64,000 nucleotides of DNA. Origin: Symsagittifera roscoffensis (Eukaryota; Xenacoelomorpha; Acoela; Convolutidae). Location: positions 42,790,411 through 42,854,410 of the forward strand of contig NC_087064.1 of the NCBI RefSeq assembly GCF_963678635.1, in the 5' to 3' direction. The position numbers and the translations under genes are program-made. Below, piece by piece: positions 51,690 through 62,240 of this stretch (position 1 is the first letter of the stretch; every line of letters begins with the position of its first letter). Below the pieces are notes generated by a model. That model ran no database searches. It had not been told where the DNA came from and saw only the letters and a list, made by a program, of their open reading frames with translations.

Positions 51690-54290
51690 TGGTGACACAA
51701 TCCAAATGACACAATCCAAATGCTTTTCAAGAAAGAAAAAAACGAGACATATGAAATGTACCAAAAGTTGTCTAGAAAACAAAAGAAGGTGAAACTCTGG
51801 AAAAATGGAATGGCGGCCAGGTGGAATCTCAGAGGACAGGAGCTAAAATTGAAGAGGTTCCTCTTCCTCGTTAATATTGGGAACCGAGACGCCCAGAACA
51901 AACTGCATAGAGAAACAAAACCCCGGAAGAGGCTCTGAAGATTGCCATGTCATACTAGCGAACAAAGCGACAAGTAAGTAGGCAAAAATGTACAAAGGAA
52001 GGACTACATGAGCTTCCGGAAGCGGTTGCACACCCCGTAGGGAGCACTTCAAATAAAAGCCGAATCAGTGAGCGACATTCGAGAACCAATGGGACGCCGA
52101 AATTACCAAAATCGCAGAGGACTCAGAACGCCGAATGAGAGGACGACCCTTGTATGAAGGGAGTTCCAGCACACTCACTCCGTAGGTTTTGTAAAAAGGA
52201 GGGAACATCGCTGGTCCTCGGAAAATTTGGACGACAACCTAGTAATGGCAATACGTCGTAAAAAGGAAACACATCTGAAAATGGTCATGACGAAATTGAA
52301 ACAAGCAAAAAACAGACATCCAATGAACATTTCAATTAACAGCGGATCGCCGGTATCAATCTTCACAGTGGACAATCTCGAGAAGATTCGCCGATAAACA
52401 GTAATCCAGTTGAAGCAGAAGAGTGATCAGGACGATGAGTTTTGTGACTACAGGAACAAAAAACTCAATCTCGTGCGGAAAATGAACGGTGAGTTGGCAT
52501 CGATTGGATGGAGAGCCAAGGGAGAAGTCAGAGTATTAGGAGGAAGCAGGTCGTCAACCGTGGGACGAGATGTAATGGGGAAGCTGGTGATACAAATCGA
52601 GCAAGCAAATCCCGGTTTAGCAATCATGAAGATCCAGGGTTGCAGAACCATGCGGTGCGGGAGACCAAACTTTAAAAAACGAAGAGAAGGACATCGACCC
52701 GTGGCCGAAAATTTTCATCCAGCCATTTCCTAAACTGTTTACTAGAACTGTAAAAATTAGAAGTTGAAAATTGTAGGCGGATTTTTTCAAAAAAGTAGTG
52801 CCCGTACGCCAAAATTGCCGTAAAGAGCCAGTAGCTCTAAGAAAAAATGGACAACGAAATTGATAAACTACTAGATCAGGGACAACTTGAAAAACTGCAA
52901 GATTGTTTTGGCCGGTACTTTGTCTCACCGATATTATAACAGAGAAGAAAAAACTTACGTAAAACTAACACTCGAATCGCGAGAACTGAATAAACAGGGG
53001 CACAAGAACAATTACCAGATGCCGAATATCGAAGAGCTTGTAGATATGATAATATAACTATTAGTAGAAAAGAGACAAAGCGAAGTTTACTTTACAACAT
53101 TGGATCTCACTTACGCATACGAACAAAAAACCCTGGGCGAATAAACGATCGCTCGATATAACTTTTCTCTAGTCGGCGGAAAATCCACTCGGGATACCGA
53201 ACCCGTTTTTTGATTTTACGCCTTAACCTCAATGCCAGCCGAGATCCAGCAGGTTATGGACTCAGTTCTCAGTGAGTTTTCTCAAGCGAACGCATTTAAC
53301 GATGGCAACCAACCAAGGGAACCTGAATCGAACCTGTTTCATTGGTCGAGAAAATTTTGCAGAAATCTTATTTCAAGAATTTGTCACTCAAAATGCCACA
53401 GTGCGACTTCGCGAAACAAGAATGTGATTGGCTTGGCCACCAATTCACGGAATCGGGAGTACAACTTTTAAAATGAAAAGCAGCGCCAATCTGAGCGGTA
53501 GCGGTTTCAAAAATGGTTACGCAAATTAAATATATTTTTTGGCGCAATACACAGTCTGCAAAAATACTTACCGGCATTGGCGAAGCTATCATCGCCGTTA
53601 AGACATTTACTAAGTATTAGTATGACATCAAATGGATGGAAGAATGCGAAGCAGTGTTTGAAAACAAAAAATTGAGAGAGGAAAACCTCGTAGAACTGAA
53701 TTATTTGGCTATTTATAAGGAAATACAACTGGTTTGTGACGTAAACCATAACAGCTTTGGGGAAGTACTGGAACATGTAGGATCCATGGGCTGGCTTGCG
53801 ATCTCATTTGCTTCTTGAACACAGCAAAAAATTACTCAACGAACGAATTTGAATTGTTGGCAGTAGTGTCGGGGACAGAGTACTTCCGAAACTATACCGT
53901 AGGAAGATCATTCTCAAAAAAAAAGTCATAAATCATTAAGGCTATTAAGAAACGGAAATAACAAGAAAAACAATACCCTTTTTAGAGACTAACAACATGA
54001 ATAGAAGGAGTGATACTTTCGACTACGTTATAGAAAATAATCAAGACGCTAAAATCAGTTTTTTTTCGATTTTTTGCCAAGACACAACAGTGACCCACCA
54101 AAACTTATTTGACAGTTTGATAATATAATCTTAGTAGCTAAAATCAATGCGATTAGAAAGTTCCCATGTTTCCATTCAAAGTACCTTCTCCTTAGTAGAT
54201 CAATTTGAGCAGGTTCAAAAACTGGTTCTGGTCTTTTTAAATGCGTCTCAGCCAATCAAAAACGAGAACGGAAAACATCCTTAATTAAAC
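51690..54290 (+). pseudogene. Ty3/gypsy pol pseudogene (reverse transcriptase and RNase H)
   Basis: 52950-53060 reads VKLTLESRELNKQGHKN then YQMPNIEELVDMI, the start of the gypsy reverse transcriptase. 53090-53320 gives YFTTLDLTYAYEQ, FSLVGGKSTR, ALTSMPAEIQQVMDSVLSEF and ANAFNDGN. 53600-53930 gives WMEECEAVFENKKLREENL, EIQLVCDVNHNSFGEVLEHV, GWLAISFAS and, after a frameshift, YSTNEFELLAVVSGTEYFRN, the RNase H region. The catalytic FxDD box has become FNDG, and stops and frameshifts interrupt the frame, so the copy is dead. The less clear 51.7-52.8 kb part probably holds gag and protease remnants. The block is more GC-rich than its flanks. It lies within the last visible intron of the long gene, in sense orientation. 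Confidence 0.8.
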
Positions 54291-54839
54291 AACCATGCTC
54301 GAGACAACCCGCTCATTTACTAGAGAAAACTTCATGTCGCATACATCATTGAAACTCAAGGGACAATTAGAGTTCGCAACAACTCGTTTTGCTGATAGAC
54401 GGTTCATGTTTGATAAAAACAAATTCGGAATGCTACTTACCTGTAATTGAAATAAGAACCAAGGTAAATTCGCCAAAATTGAGCCCAGAAATTGAATCTA
54501 GCGACAAAGTTACCGTCATTAATAATGATGTTGAAGCTTTTAGGCAAAGTACCCGAAGATCGAAGAAAAACTACACAGTATTGTCATTCAGTCGAAAATC
54601 CTAAGTGAATTGTTTCCTGCTGTTAAATCAAACAAAAAAAATGCGTCCTTTTTTTGTAAATTATGAAACCATTTTAAATTCTGCATCATTACATGGGTTT
54701 TTTTTGTAGAATTTTCAAATTTTTTATGTCCAGCATATCATCTGATATTAGTCTGTTAAAAGCTCGTGAAATACTGCAGAAGAACATAAATTAGTCATAC
54801 CACTGACATTGCAAGTGCCGTTAAAATGTCATCGTTAAA
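54291..54839. other. nothing recognised
   Basis: A short frame starting at 54294 reads TMLETTRSFTRENFMSHTSL but has no known motif. The rest is AT-rich. Confidence 0.35.
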
Positions 54840-56010
54840 ATACAGTATACATTACTATCACTATAGGAATGTTTGAGGCAGCTTGGGACTTCTGGTACCT
54901 GTATCCGCATCGTATTCTTGCGGCGAAAGTAAGCTTTTGCCAGCAGTGCACAAATGCGAGTAAGAGCTTAAAAACAGTACTACCCAAGGGAGAGGTTGGA
55001 AAAATTTCCGAAACAAGGAAATCAATCGATTGTTTATAAATGCAACCACGAAACTAATCCTGTTTGAAGAAGTTCGTGGGAATGAGGCAAACACTGCTCT
55101 GCGTAAAGTAACTACAAAACTGAATTTGAAAACTTTGGAAGAACATCCTGAAACATTAATGCTCTTATTTAGACGGAAAAGATGCCGAGTTCGAGAACAT
55201 TCAGTGTTCTCAGAATTCCATTCTGGAAACAAAGGACAGACCTGACATACGCTCCAGCCTTGAGGAAGTCGCCAATCATTCTAAATTTTGCTGAACAGAT
55301 CGATACGGACCACGGGGAGCAGATCGAAGAAGGTTAAGCAAACCAAGTGGCTGCGGGCGCAGTGAACGTCTACCAGAAGACTACGAGCAAATCGCTCAAA
55401 TAGTACAGGTTGCCTAAGTCTAATAAAAATGTCTCTGAGTCTAAACATATCATAAAATTAAATAGCGGGACCGTTCTGAGGAAAATCGCTGCGACGACCC
55501 AACTGAAATCGCCACCGTTAGCGAAGAAACTAAACCCGCTTTAGTAACCGAGATGTTAGCGAGCGCAGAATGGTCCACAAAGAGTATTCTAAAAGCGAAG
55601 CGACCAATGAGCAAGCAGCCACCAAGAGTGATCATCGCACACGATGAAACGGATGACTCAGATTACGACAACACAAGACCGTCAGAGAAAATTTCATTGA
55701 GATTAACGGAAGAAATAGCGGCGCAATTAGAGGCGGCAGCATATGGACACGGGACGATCTAAATGGGCGAAGACAAGAAAAAAAGAAGAAAGGAAGACAA
55801 GAAAACGACAGACAAAATCCCACACCGACGAGGATTGGTATCGAAAGATTCTTTCAAACAGGACTCATCAAGGGGAAGTTTTGGAGACGCAGAGCTCAAG
55901 ATCAGAGTATTGATGAAGCACAAGACGCAGGAAGCCAGTCGACTAGGTAAGGGAAGTCCTGGTCGATTCGATCAAAAAGAAGAACCCAAGGGGCGACGAG
56001 GGAGATAAAA
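54840..56010 (+). other. GC-richer block with short unknown frames
   Basis: Frames at about 55020-55240, 55466-55762 and 55763-56008 on the plus strand are free of stops. The second reads EMLASAEWSTKSILKAKRPM and later SEKISLRLTEEIAAQLEAAA; the third begins directly after its stop (TAAATG) and is Lys/Arg/Asp-rich. Composition resembles the gypsy block to the left, so these may be further retroelement (gag-like) remnants. No family is recognised. Confidence 0.35.
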
Positions 56011-56512
56011 TCGAAAGGGAGCTGAAAGTTGAAACTCTAAACTCATATCACTTGCAGAGGGTTGGTCTTTAGTCTAAAACTCAAATCGTCATTCAAAGGT
56101 TCGGTTCAAAAAGTCTTCTACTAAATTTATTTTCTGTATTTCAAATTTATTTCCATATGAAAGTGTGAGAAGCTACTTATTGGATGTCAATCATTTTACT
56201 GATTTTCGTAATCATGAGAGTTTGTTTTATCACTGTGAAGTGTTAGTACGTACCTACCTGTCAAACATTCTCTAAATCTTTCTACCCTTTTCCGACCTCT
56301 AAATCAGAGACTATGTTTACCCGACATCATACAGTTGAATCAATAGATTGAACCTCTGTTTTTTACCAATCCTTGTTACTGACTAGAACTTTATGATATC
56401 ACTGAAAATTTTTGTTCACGTGCAAATTCGTTTTATGCGATGATTTGGATTTTTAAAAATCATTTTAAAAAGTTGATTTCTGTCATGAAAAAATTCTGCT
56501 GAAATATTTGAA

Positions 56513-56703
56513 GTGAAAATAATTTTTCTGATGTTGTTCTGGTGTAATCAGCGTTGTTACAGTTCCAGGACTAAACAATTTGGAGTTTCAGAAATATTTG
56601 TGATCTTGGGACTTCATAATGATATTGAGTTTGAAAAAACGAATTTCTATAACTGTCAGTGCATCGGAAAAGAAACTAACCTAATTGATTGCGCTTTTTA
56701 ACG
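56513..56703 (+). other. possible scavenger-receptor (SRCR)-like fragment
   Basis: The plus-strand frame ends with FYNCQCIGKETNLIDCAF and a stop. The spacing C-x-G-x-E-x2-L-x2-C resembles the end of an SRCR domain, which carries a C-x-G-x-E-x3-L-x2-C motif. Nothing upstream in the frame confirms the domain, and no splice site defines an exon. It could be chance. Confidence 0.2.
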
Positions 56704-57630
56704 GCGTCAATTAGGTTAAATAAGTTTAATATAACGTTTTAGCATTGAGTTTGCAAGGTGTCAGGCTTTGTGGCGCGGAAAAATGTCGCAAAATTCTTTG
56801 ATACAGGTAATCAGCTCATCAGTAGTCGAAGGCAGAATTTTTAAAACTACTTTTCAGGAATTACCGAAGGTTTTCTATCAAATTAATTTCCGTAGAAGAG
56901 GTACCCAGAGCAATGTTGCAATATGCATATAGATTAGCCTTTTAAACTTTTTGCTAGTGTGGAGGAAGCAATGTCGTGTTGGAGGACGTAAACGTCGCCC
57001 AAAAAGTTTTTCTCTGAGAACGAAAGTCTCTGCGCATTTTTTTCGTCGATTGTTCATCGGCCAACTTCTGGGTTGAGTATCCAAAATTTTGAGTTGCTCT
57101 TTGTTTTTTTTTGAAGTAAAATGTTTTCTCTTAAGATCTTGACAATACGGGTACGGCAAAGATATCATTTCTTCTCTGAAAAGTATCCAGTTCATTTTCT
57201 TGTCAAGTTTTCTTGCAAAGATAGCGAGCGTTTTCCTTTTCAAAGATTTGTGAGAACATTTTCTTTGGCTGCACAAAAAAAAACAATTTTCCCGGACGTG
57301 TCTTGAAAGGAATGAACTCTTATAGCGCATCTCTGCAGCTTGTCAGAATAAAATTCATTTTGTTTCAGCCGAAGTATATCAATTTTTCTGAAAAAAAGTA
57401 GAAGCGAAAATTATTTTTTTTTGTCAGAAAAATCTGTTCATTGAATTAAAAAATATATCGAATGCCAAAATTTTGATGAAATTGTAAAAAACGGCAAACA
57501 ATATCTCCAACTAGATGCTATTGTTGACGGTGCATCCTAGCTTCTTTTCTCGATAGTTGATTCAAAATTTGTCAAGTTTCATTGCAAGATGTTTAATTTA
57601 AAACTCATCTCTCAAATATTCTGAAAACAC
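56704..57630. other. intron, nothing recognised
   Basis: A 150-codon minus frame at 56878-57330 is Lys/Arg-rich and matches no family; overlapping plus frames are equally open. I see no supported gene. Confidence 0.35.
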
Positions 57631-57638
57631 GTTTGAAG

Positions 57639-58070
57639 CATGGGCGGATCTAGGATTTTCTCGAGGGGGCGTTGGATTTTCAACAAATTTTAGAAAATTT
57701 TGTCAATATTTTTTTTTAGTTCGACTAAATTGATTTTTCGAGCTCTCCTAAAGCATTAAAAAGACTCTGTTTTGTTCAAATTTTCTGCGCCGCAGGCAAA
57801 ACTTAGAAAAAACAAGCCAAAAAGAAAACATTTTTAGGCACTGTTTGGAAAAATTTGAAAAAAAAAATGACGTTTTTTTTGGCGCGCGCTCCCCACCTAA
57901 AGTTAGTATATACTGGCGCCAAAGGCGCCACTAGAAAAACTTTTGGGTCCGTTCACCAAAAATGGGTATCCCAAAATAGTATAAAAGGGGGACCCTTTGG
58001 GTCGTCAGGGGGTCGAATCCCTGAAGAAGAGAGAGGCGTCCGCCCCCCTCCCCCCATAAATCCGCCCGTG
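57639..58070. mobile_element. hAT-type MITE with 8-bp target duplication
   Basis: GTTTGAAG stands directly before (57631-57638) and after (58071-58078) the element. The ends are inverted: CATGGGCGGATCTAGG at the left, and CACGGGCGGATTTATGGG read inward from the right. An 8-bp duplication and a CA..GGG start are typical of the hAT superfamily. The element is 432 bp, has G-rich then AT-rich interior, and encodes no transposase. It ends 30 bp upstream of exon e. Confidence 0.85.
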
Positions 58071-58100
58071 GTTTGAAGCAGTGTTTTTGTGATGTTTTAG

Positions 58101-58292
58101 CTGCGTGTTAGAAGTAAGTGTGATCGAGCAATCTAAAGCGATCTCTCGCAAAATCAGCCAATTTGTGAAGAAACACGATGGGTTGATAGATCAAACAAAG
58201 ATATCGAAACTGAATGGCAAATTGGCTCCTTGCTTCAAGTTGACGCCCGATGATCTGGATCCGAAAAGAGACCTGATGTATCCGTGTGACAG
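58101..58292 (+). CDS. exon of an unrecognised long gene (exon e)
   Basis: The acceptor is GATGTTTTAG and the donor GACAG/GTATGC. The frame continues from exon d in phase 2 (AA + C gives Asn). It reads NCVLEVSVIEQSKAISRKIS, then KKHDGLIDQTKISKLNGKLA and PCFKLTPDDLDPKRDLMYPC. It ends in phase 2, so at least one more exon is expected to the right; I could not find it. Family not recognised. The 8-bp-duplicating MITE sits immediately upstream and leaves only 22 bp before the acceptor, so it may supply or displace the branch point. Confidence 0.65.
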
Positions 58293-59697
58293 GTATGCAT
58301 TTTTCGGCATAACATATTGCAGACTGTAATCTGTTCTTCTTTGCTTGTGATACATGCAGCAAGCAATAGCTCCGATTAAAAAAATGGCGGTTTTTACAAA
58401 GATTTCAAAATGGCCAACACGCTTTCAACCAAGCGATAATATTGTCATACGGTCAGTCCATTTTGTTCCAACCAAAGCTTATGGCAAAATTAATCGATGT
58501 CATTGTGCTCGAGGGTTAGTTTTGATACTTTTTTAAAAGTGATTGACGCTATGAACTCAAAACTGAAGATATTGAACCTGCGGTCATTGTTTGTAAAATT
58601 CAGAGGTGTTGAAATGGCCGGTTTTTTAATTTTCTGGACCCATTTTTTCCACTCATCTATGATGCTTAACGCGTAAGTGCGTTTTATTTGAGCTCGATGA
58701 ATCATTCCAAATTGTTAAGCGCCCAAAATTTCTATTAAAGTTGAACGGAGTCAAGCTGATTGGTCCCAATAACATGTTTACTAGACTCAAATTGTATTTT
58801 TCAGTACTGATTGACTTTCGAAGAACGGGTATTTTTTCTCTGGATAAAATTCGATTTTCAAGCTATTTGCGACGCAACTTTAACTTAAAATCTAAAAGAT
58901 TCTGATTAAATTTTTGAAGTTACAAGGATTTCAATTTACGACTATTTTGACGACTAGAATTGAAATTGGCATTATTAACGCGCGATATATATTCAAACGT
59001 AAGCGAAAACTTGAATCATTTGAAATTGAGCTGAGCCAGGCAGTTTGAGCTTATTTATACGTTACCACTCACAGTATGTATCACTTAAAAACAGGGGGAC
59101 CGAATTAAAAAATGAAAATTTCTTGGAAATTTTTTTCCACGATCTTATTTTTAAATTTAATTCACGTTAGAGGACAGTCGAAATATTCACGACTTGCCTT
59201 TGCTATGATCAGTCTTGTTGCTGCAGTTTTTGAAGTGCTCGATGTGAGTTTTTTAAGACATTTTCGACCTTTTACTCAGCCACTTTTGAACCTTGATTTG
59301 AAGTCATTATCTTTGTTTCACCTTTCGAAATCACATCTTTGCTTGTTAACTCTTACTGTATCAATTATCTCTGCAATTCACCATTATTCAGTGCCGGAAT
59401 CAGCAACTTATTCTCTCTGGACAAACTTTCATTAGAAACCACACAACAACGTCGCAAATAGAACCACATAGTTATGCATGCAGTAAAAAGCCTTGTCAAA
59501 CATCTCTGATAATTTTCAACGATGAGATCGCACAGAGAAATGGGAGGCATAAACACTAGATTTTTCTTTAAGAGCTTAAAATCAAAAAATAGATAAAATT
59601 TTGAGAACACGAGCATGTACTAAATTTGTCGTTTAATCATTTTAAACTAGCACATTTGTTTTCAAAATCATGGCAGTTAGGCGTACGTTTCAGATTT
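58293..59697. other. nothing recognised
   Basis: AT-rich DNA. A 107-codon plus frame at 59112-59435 begins with a hydrophobic stretch but has no family match. No continuation exon of the long gene was identified. Confidence 0.35.
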
Positions 59698-60080
59698 GTT
59701 GCGGAATCCGCAGAATTTCTAATTTTTTTGATCTTCTTTGCTGTTTTGGATTCCACACACAAATACTCAAAACACTGTACCGCTCAAAATTGCTCCAAAA
59801 TAAGCAAATTTGCGGAATCCGCAACTGTAAGTGAGGAAAGCAGAACAGTTTGTAGAGTCGATAAACAAACAACAAGACATGTGTATAGTTACATTAGGCT
59901 GTTGCGGAATCCGCAACTGTAAGCAGTTTCCGCAAACTGTAAGTGGAATCCGCAATTTGTAAGTGGAGTCCGCAAATTGTAAGTGGAATCCGCATTTTAT
60001 TTGCGGATTCCGCTTATATTTACGGATTCCATTTTATTTTGTGCATTTCACGTACAATTTGTGGAATCCACATACAATTT
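59698..60080. repeat. 20-bp iterons around GGAATCCGCAA, partly inverted
   Basis: TTGCGGAATCCGCA occurs at 59699, 59811 and 59902. From 59905 a 20-bp unit (TGGAATCCGCAATTTGTAAG) repeats at 59924 (diverged), 59944, 59964 and 59984. At 60001-60030 the same unit appears reversed twice (TTGCGGATTCCGC, TACGGATTCCA). A last GTGGAATCCAC is at 60061. The arrangement is a cluster of direct iterons facing inverted ones. Confidence 0.8.
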
Positions 60081-60825
60081 GGCCTCGTACTGATCTGCTT
60101 TTATAAATCAGCAAGAACAGTTCAACGGCAAAAAATTATTCGATGGCAAAAGGTATGGTTTGCGCTCAACCGCTGACTTTCAATAAAATTTTTCAGTTCA
60201 TGCAAAAAGAGTAGAGCATGACCGAGAACAAAATTGCTAGAGTTTAAGCAGGATATGGTGCTGTTTTAATTGCAAATTATGAACAAAAATCCAATCTGGA
60301 TTGATTTAATTTCTCAAAAATTACCAAAACAATAACACTCCAAAGCAACTTGAAGGATTATCTTATAAATTTGATTTGAGGTCGAGTGTTATAGTTTGCT
60401 TTGTTGGTTTTAAAATACAAATCGTTGCTCGATTTTTTTGTTTGAGATAGTCGAGTCCATTGCTAAGTAGAACTTCAATTCCTTTTTAAATACATAAAAA
60501 AAGAGTTGAAAAATTGAAAACAGATGTGCGCCCCATCTCCTTCAACCATTAAAATAATTTGGACTATAAAGTTTTTTTCGTATTCATAAGCAAACCAAAA
60601 AATTGCTTTAAATCAGTTTCAAGTGATTAATTTTTTTCAGCACAAGTTTGTATGATTTTTTGCCGCGATTTAGCCAAAACAATCGGTGACTGTTCTTGAG
60701 ACAAACTGTCTTTTTTACGGTCAGCATTAATCAAGGTTGAACCAAATTAAAGCAGAAAAAAAAGGCTAAGAACGATCAAATGGGGCACCAGCATCTTTTG
60801 CTTACATGTATATACGTCAAAACTT
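60081..60825. other. nothing recognised
   Basis: AT-rich spacer without motif-bearing frames. Confidence 0.35.
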
Positions 60826-60885
60826 GGGGGTCTTGAACCCGCGAAAAACCGGCCTGATCGCTCTAGGGGTACGCTTGTCTGTAGA
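60826..60885 (-). repeat. tRNA-like sequence, probable SINE fragment
   Basis: On the minus strand TAGAGCGATCAGGCCGG is followed by TCGCGGGTTCAAGACCCC. GGTTCAAGACC is a good box B and GGG...CCC closes the T arm. The 5' half (D arm) is incomplete. It is likely a tRNA-derived SINE or a tRNA pseudogene. Confidence 0.5.
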
Positions 60886-60947
60886 AATTTTGTCCTAGCT
60901 TAATTTGGGTCCAATAAATAACCACTCTTGTTTTTTTTACATTACAT

Positions 60948-62240
60948 TCAAACATCCTTCGCTCCCAAAAGCGGAACGAAGGCAGCTAGCTTTACGGTCG
61001 TACGGTTCAATTCCTTCGTGACAGTTTTTCTGTTGGCACGTCGCGCATATATATCTTTGCCATAGTGTAATTTGACTATACGGATGAATCCGTAATACGC
61101 ATGCAGACTGTCAGCTTCAACAACCCAGAACATATATCCAAAGTGACATTCCAAAATTTGGTCCCTAAATCTCCTCGGTCATTCTCCTTTTGCCTAGGAT
61201 ATCATTTTGAAATCGATTATTTCTGTCCTTCCTTTATTCTGTTTGCTTCATTTCTTAATGTTTTGTTTGCTTCATAAGTTTGGTTCGTTCCTCAAGGCAA
61301 GCTATAAGTTCTGTCTGAGCATCCACGAACTTTTGTGCACCCACGAAAAAACAGTTCAGTGATAGCCGCGCTTTGCAATATAGGGCTCGAAGACCACAAC
61401 GTACGGGCTGAGTGAGATTTGGGACCTTCGATGTGTACAGCTCTAGTCTTAAAAGAAGTACATAAAAAATCCCATATTTTCTCATTTCTTCTGCTTACTG
61501 GAACTAGGAATAGGCCGATGTAGTCAACACCCGTTTTACAAAGGGGCTTGCTTGAAGCCCGTTTTTTCAACCAACAGATCAGACATAATTGGGCGGACGG
61601 TTTTGGCTTTCCGCTTTCGGAGAAACCAACGTAACTTCAAAAGAAACCAACGAAGTTCAAATTTATTATCGAGGGCTCATAAGGCAGAAATAAGGCAGAA
61701 ATAAGGCAGAAATACTTAATTGCCGGTTTCTCATCATCATCCGAACCAAACAGTGTCAAGCCTCTTGTATTTTTGGCTGCCTACTATCACAATCGGTATC
61801 AACCAGACGACTGATGCTGCGATGACAGTAGTTGCAACAATAATTTTTATCTTACCTTTCAGTTCAATCTATCGCAAATGCCGAAAAGAAGTTTTTAAGT
61901 CAAATCTTAGGTAATCAACGTAAATGCTTTCTCAATGCAAGTGTCTATATCAAAGGAGTAGTTTTTTGTCGGAGTTAACTGATAACGAAATGTGCTCGGC
62001 ATAAAGGGCCAGTAACGCAGCTCCTCTCCTTGAATGCTTCCGAAGACATGGTTCGTGTACCAGCTACTTTATGATGCCCTTTATCTTTGGTATTTGACTC
62101 TAGAATCTCCCCGGTGCGGTTGCCAACAAAAATTTTATTACCTCTGGGAGAGCATCGTCCCCTATCTGACCCATGATTCGCCAAAGGTCACTAAATAGCA
62201 GATGAGTGCGCACGGTAAATGACATCGGACCAAAAACTGA
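60948..62240 (-). pseudogene. BEL/Pao pol remnant (RNase H to integrase)
   Basis: From the 5' side on the minus strand: about 62190-61980 contains FSDLWRIMGQIG and, in another frame, FVGNRTGEILESNTKD, the region joining RNase H to integrase. 61570-61292 reads SSKPLCKTGVDYIGLFLVPV and FKTRAVHIEGPK, the first Asp (GxDYxGPF) and the RAVHxE block of the BEL/Pao integrase core. 61154-60948 reads GFIRIVKLHYGKDIYARRAN and ends TVKLAAFVPL, the R-x-V-x-KLxxL tail of Pao integrases. Frameshifts separate the parts, and the remaining catalytic residues are not in frame. The copy is inactive. It is unrelated to the gag-pol at the left edge as far as I can tell. Confidence 0.8.

Noticed and set aside
56878-57330. 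150-codon basic minus-strand frame
   Set aside because: No family motif, no splice or start evidence, and an overlapping open frame on the other strand.
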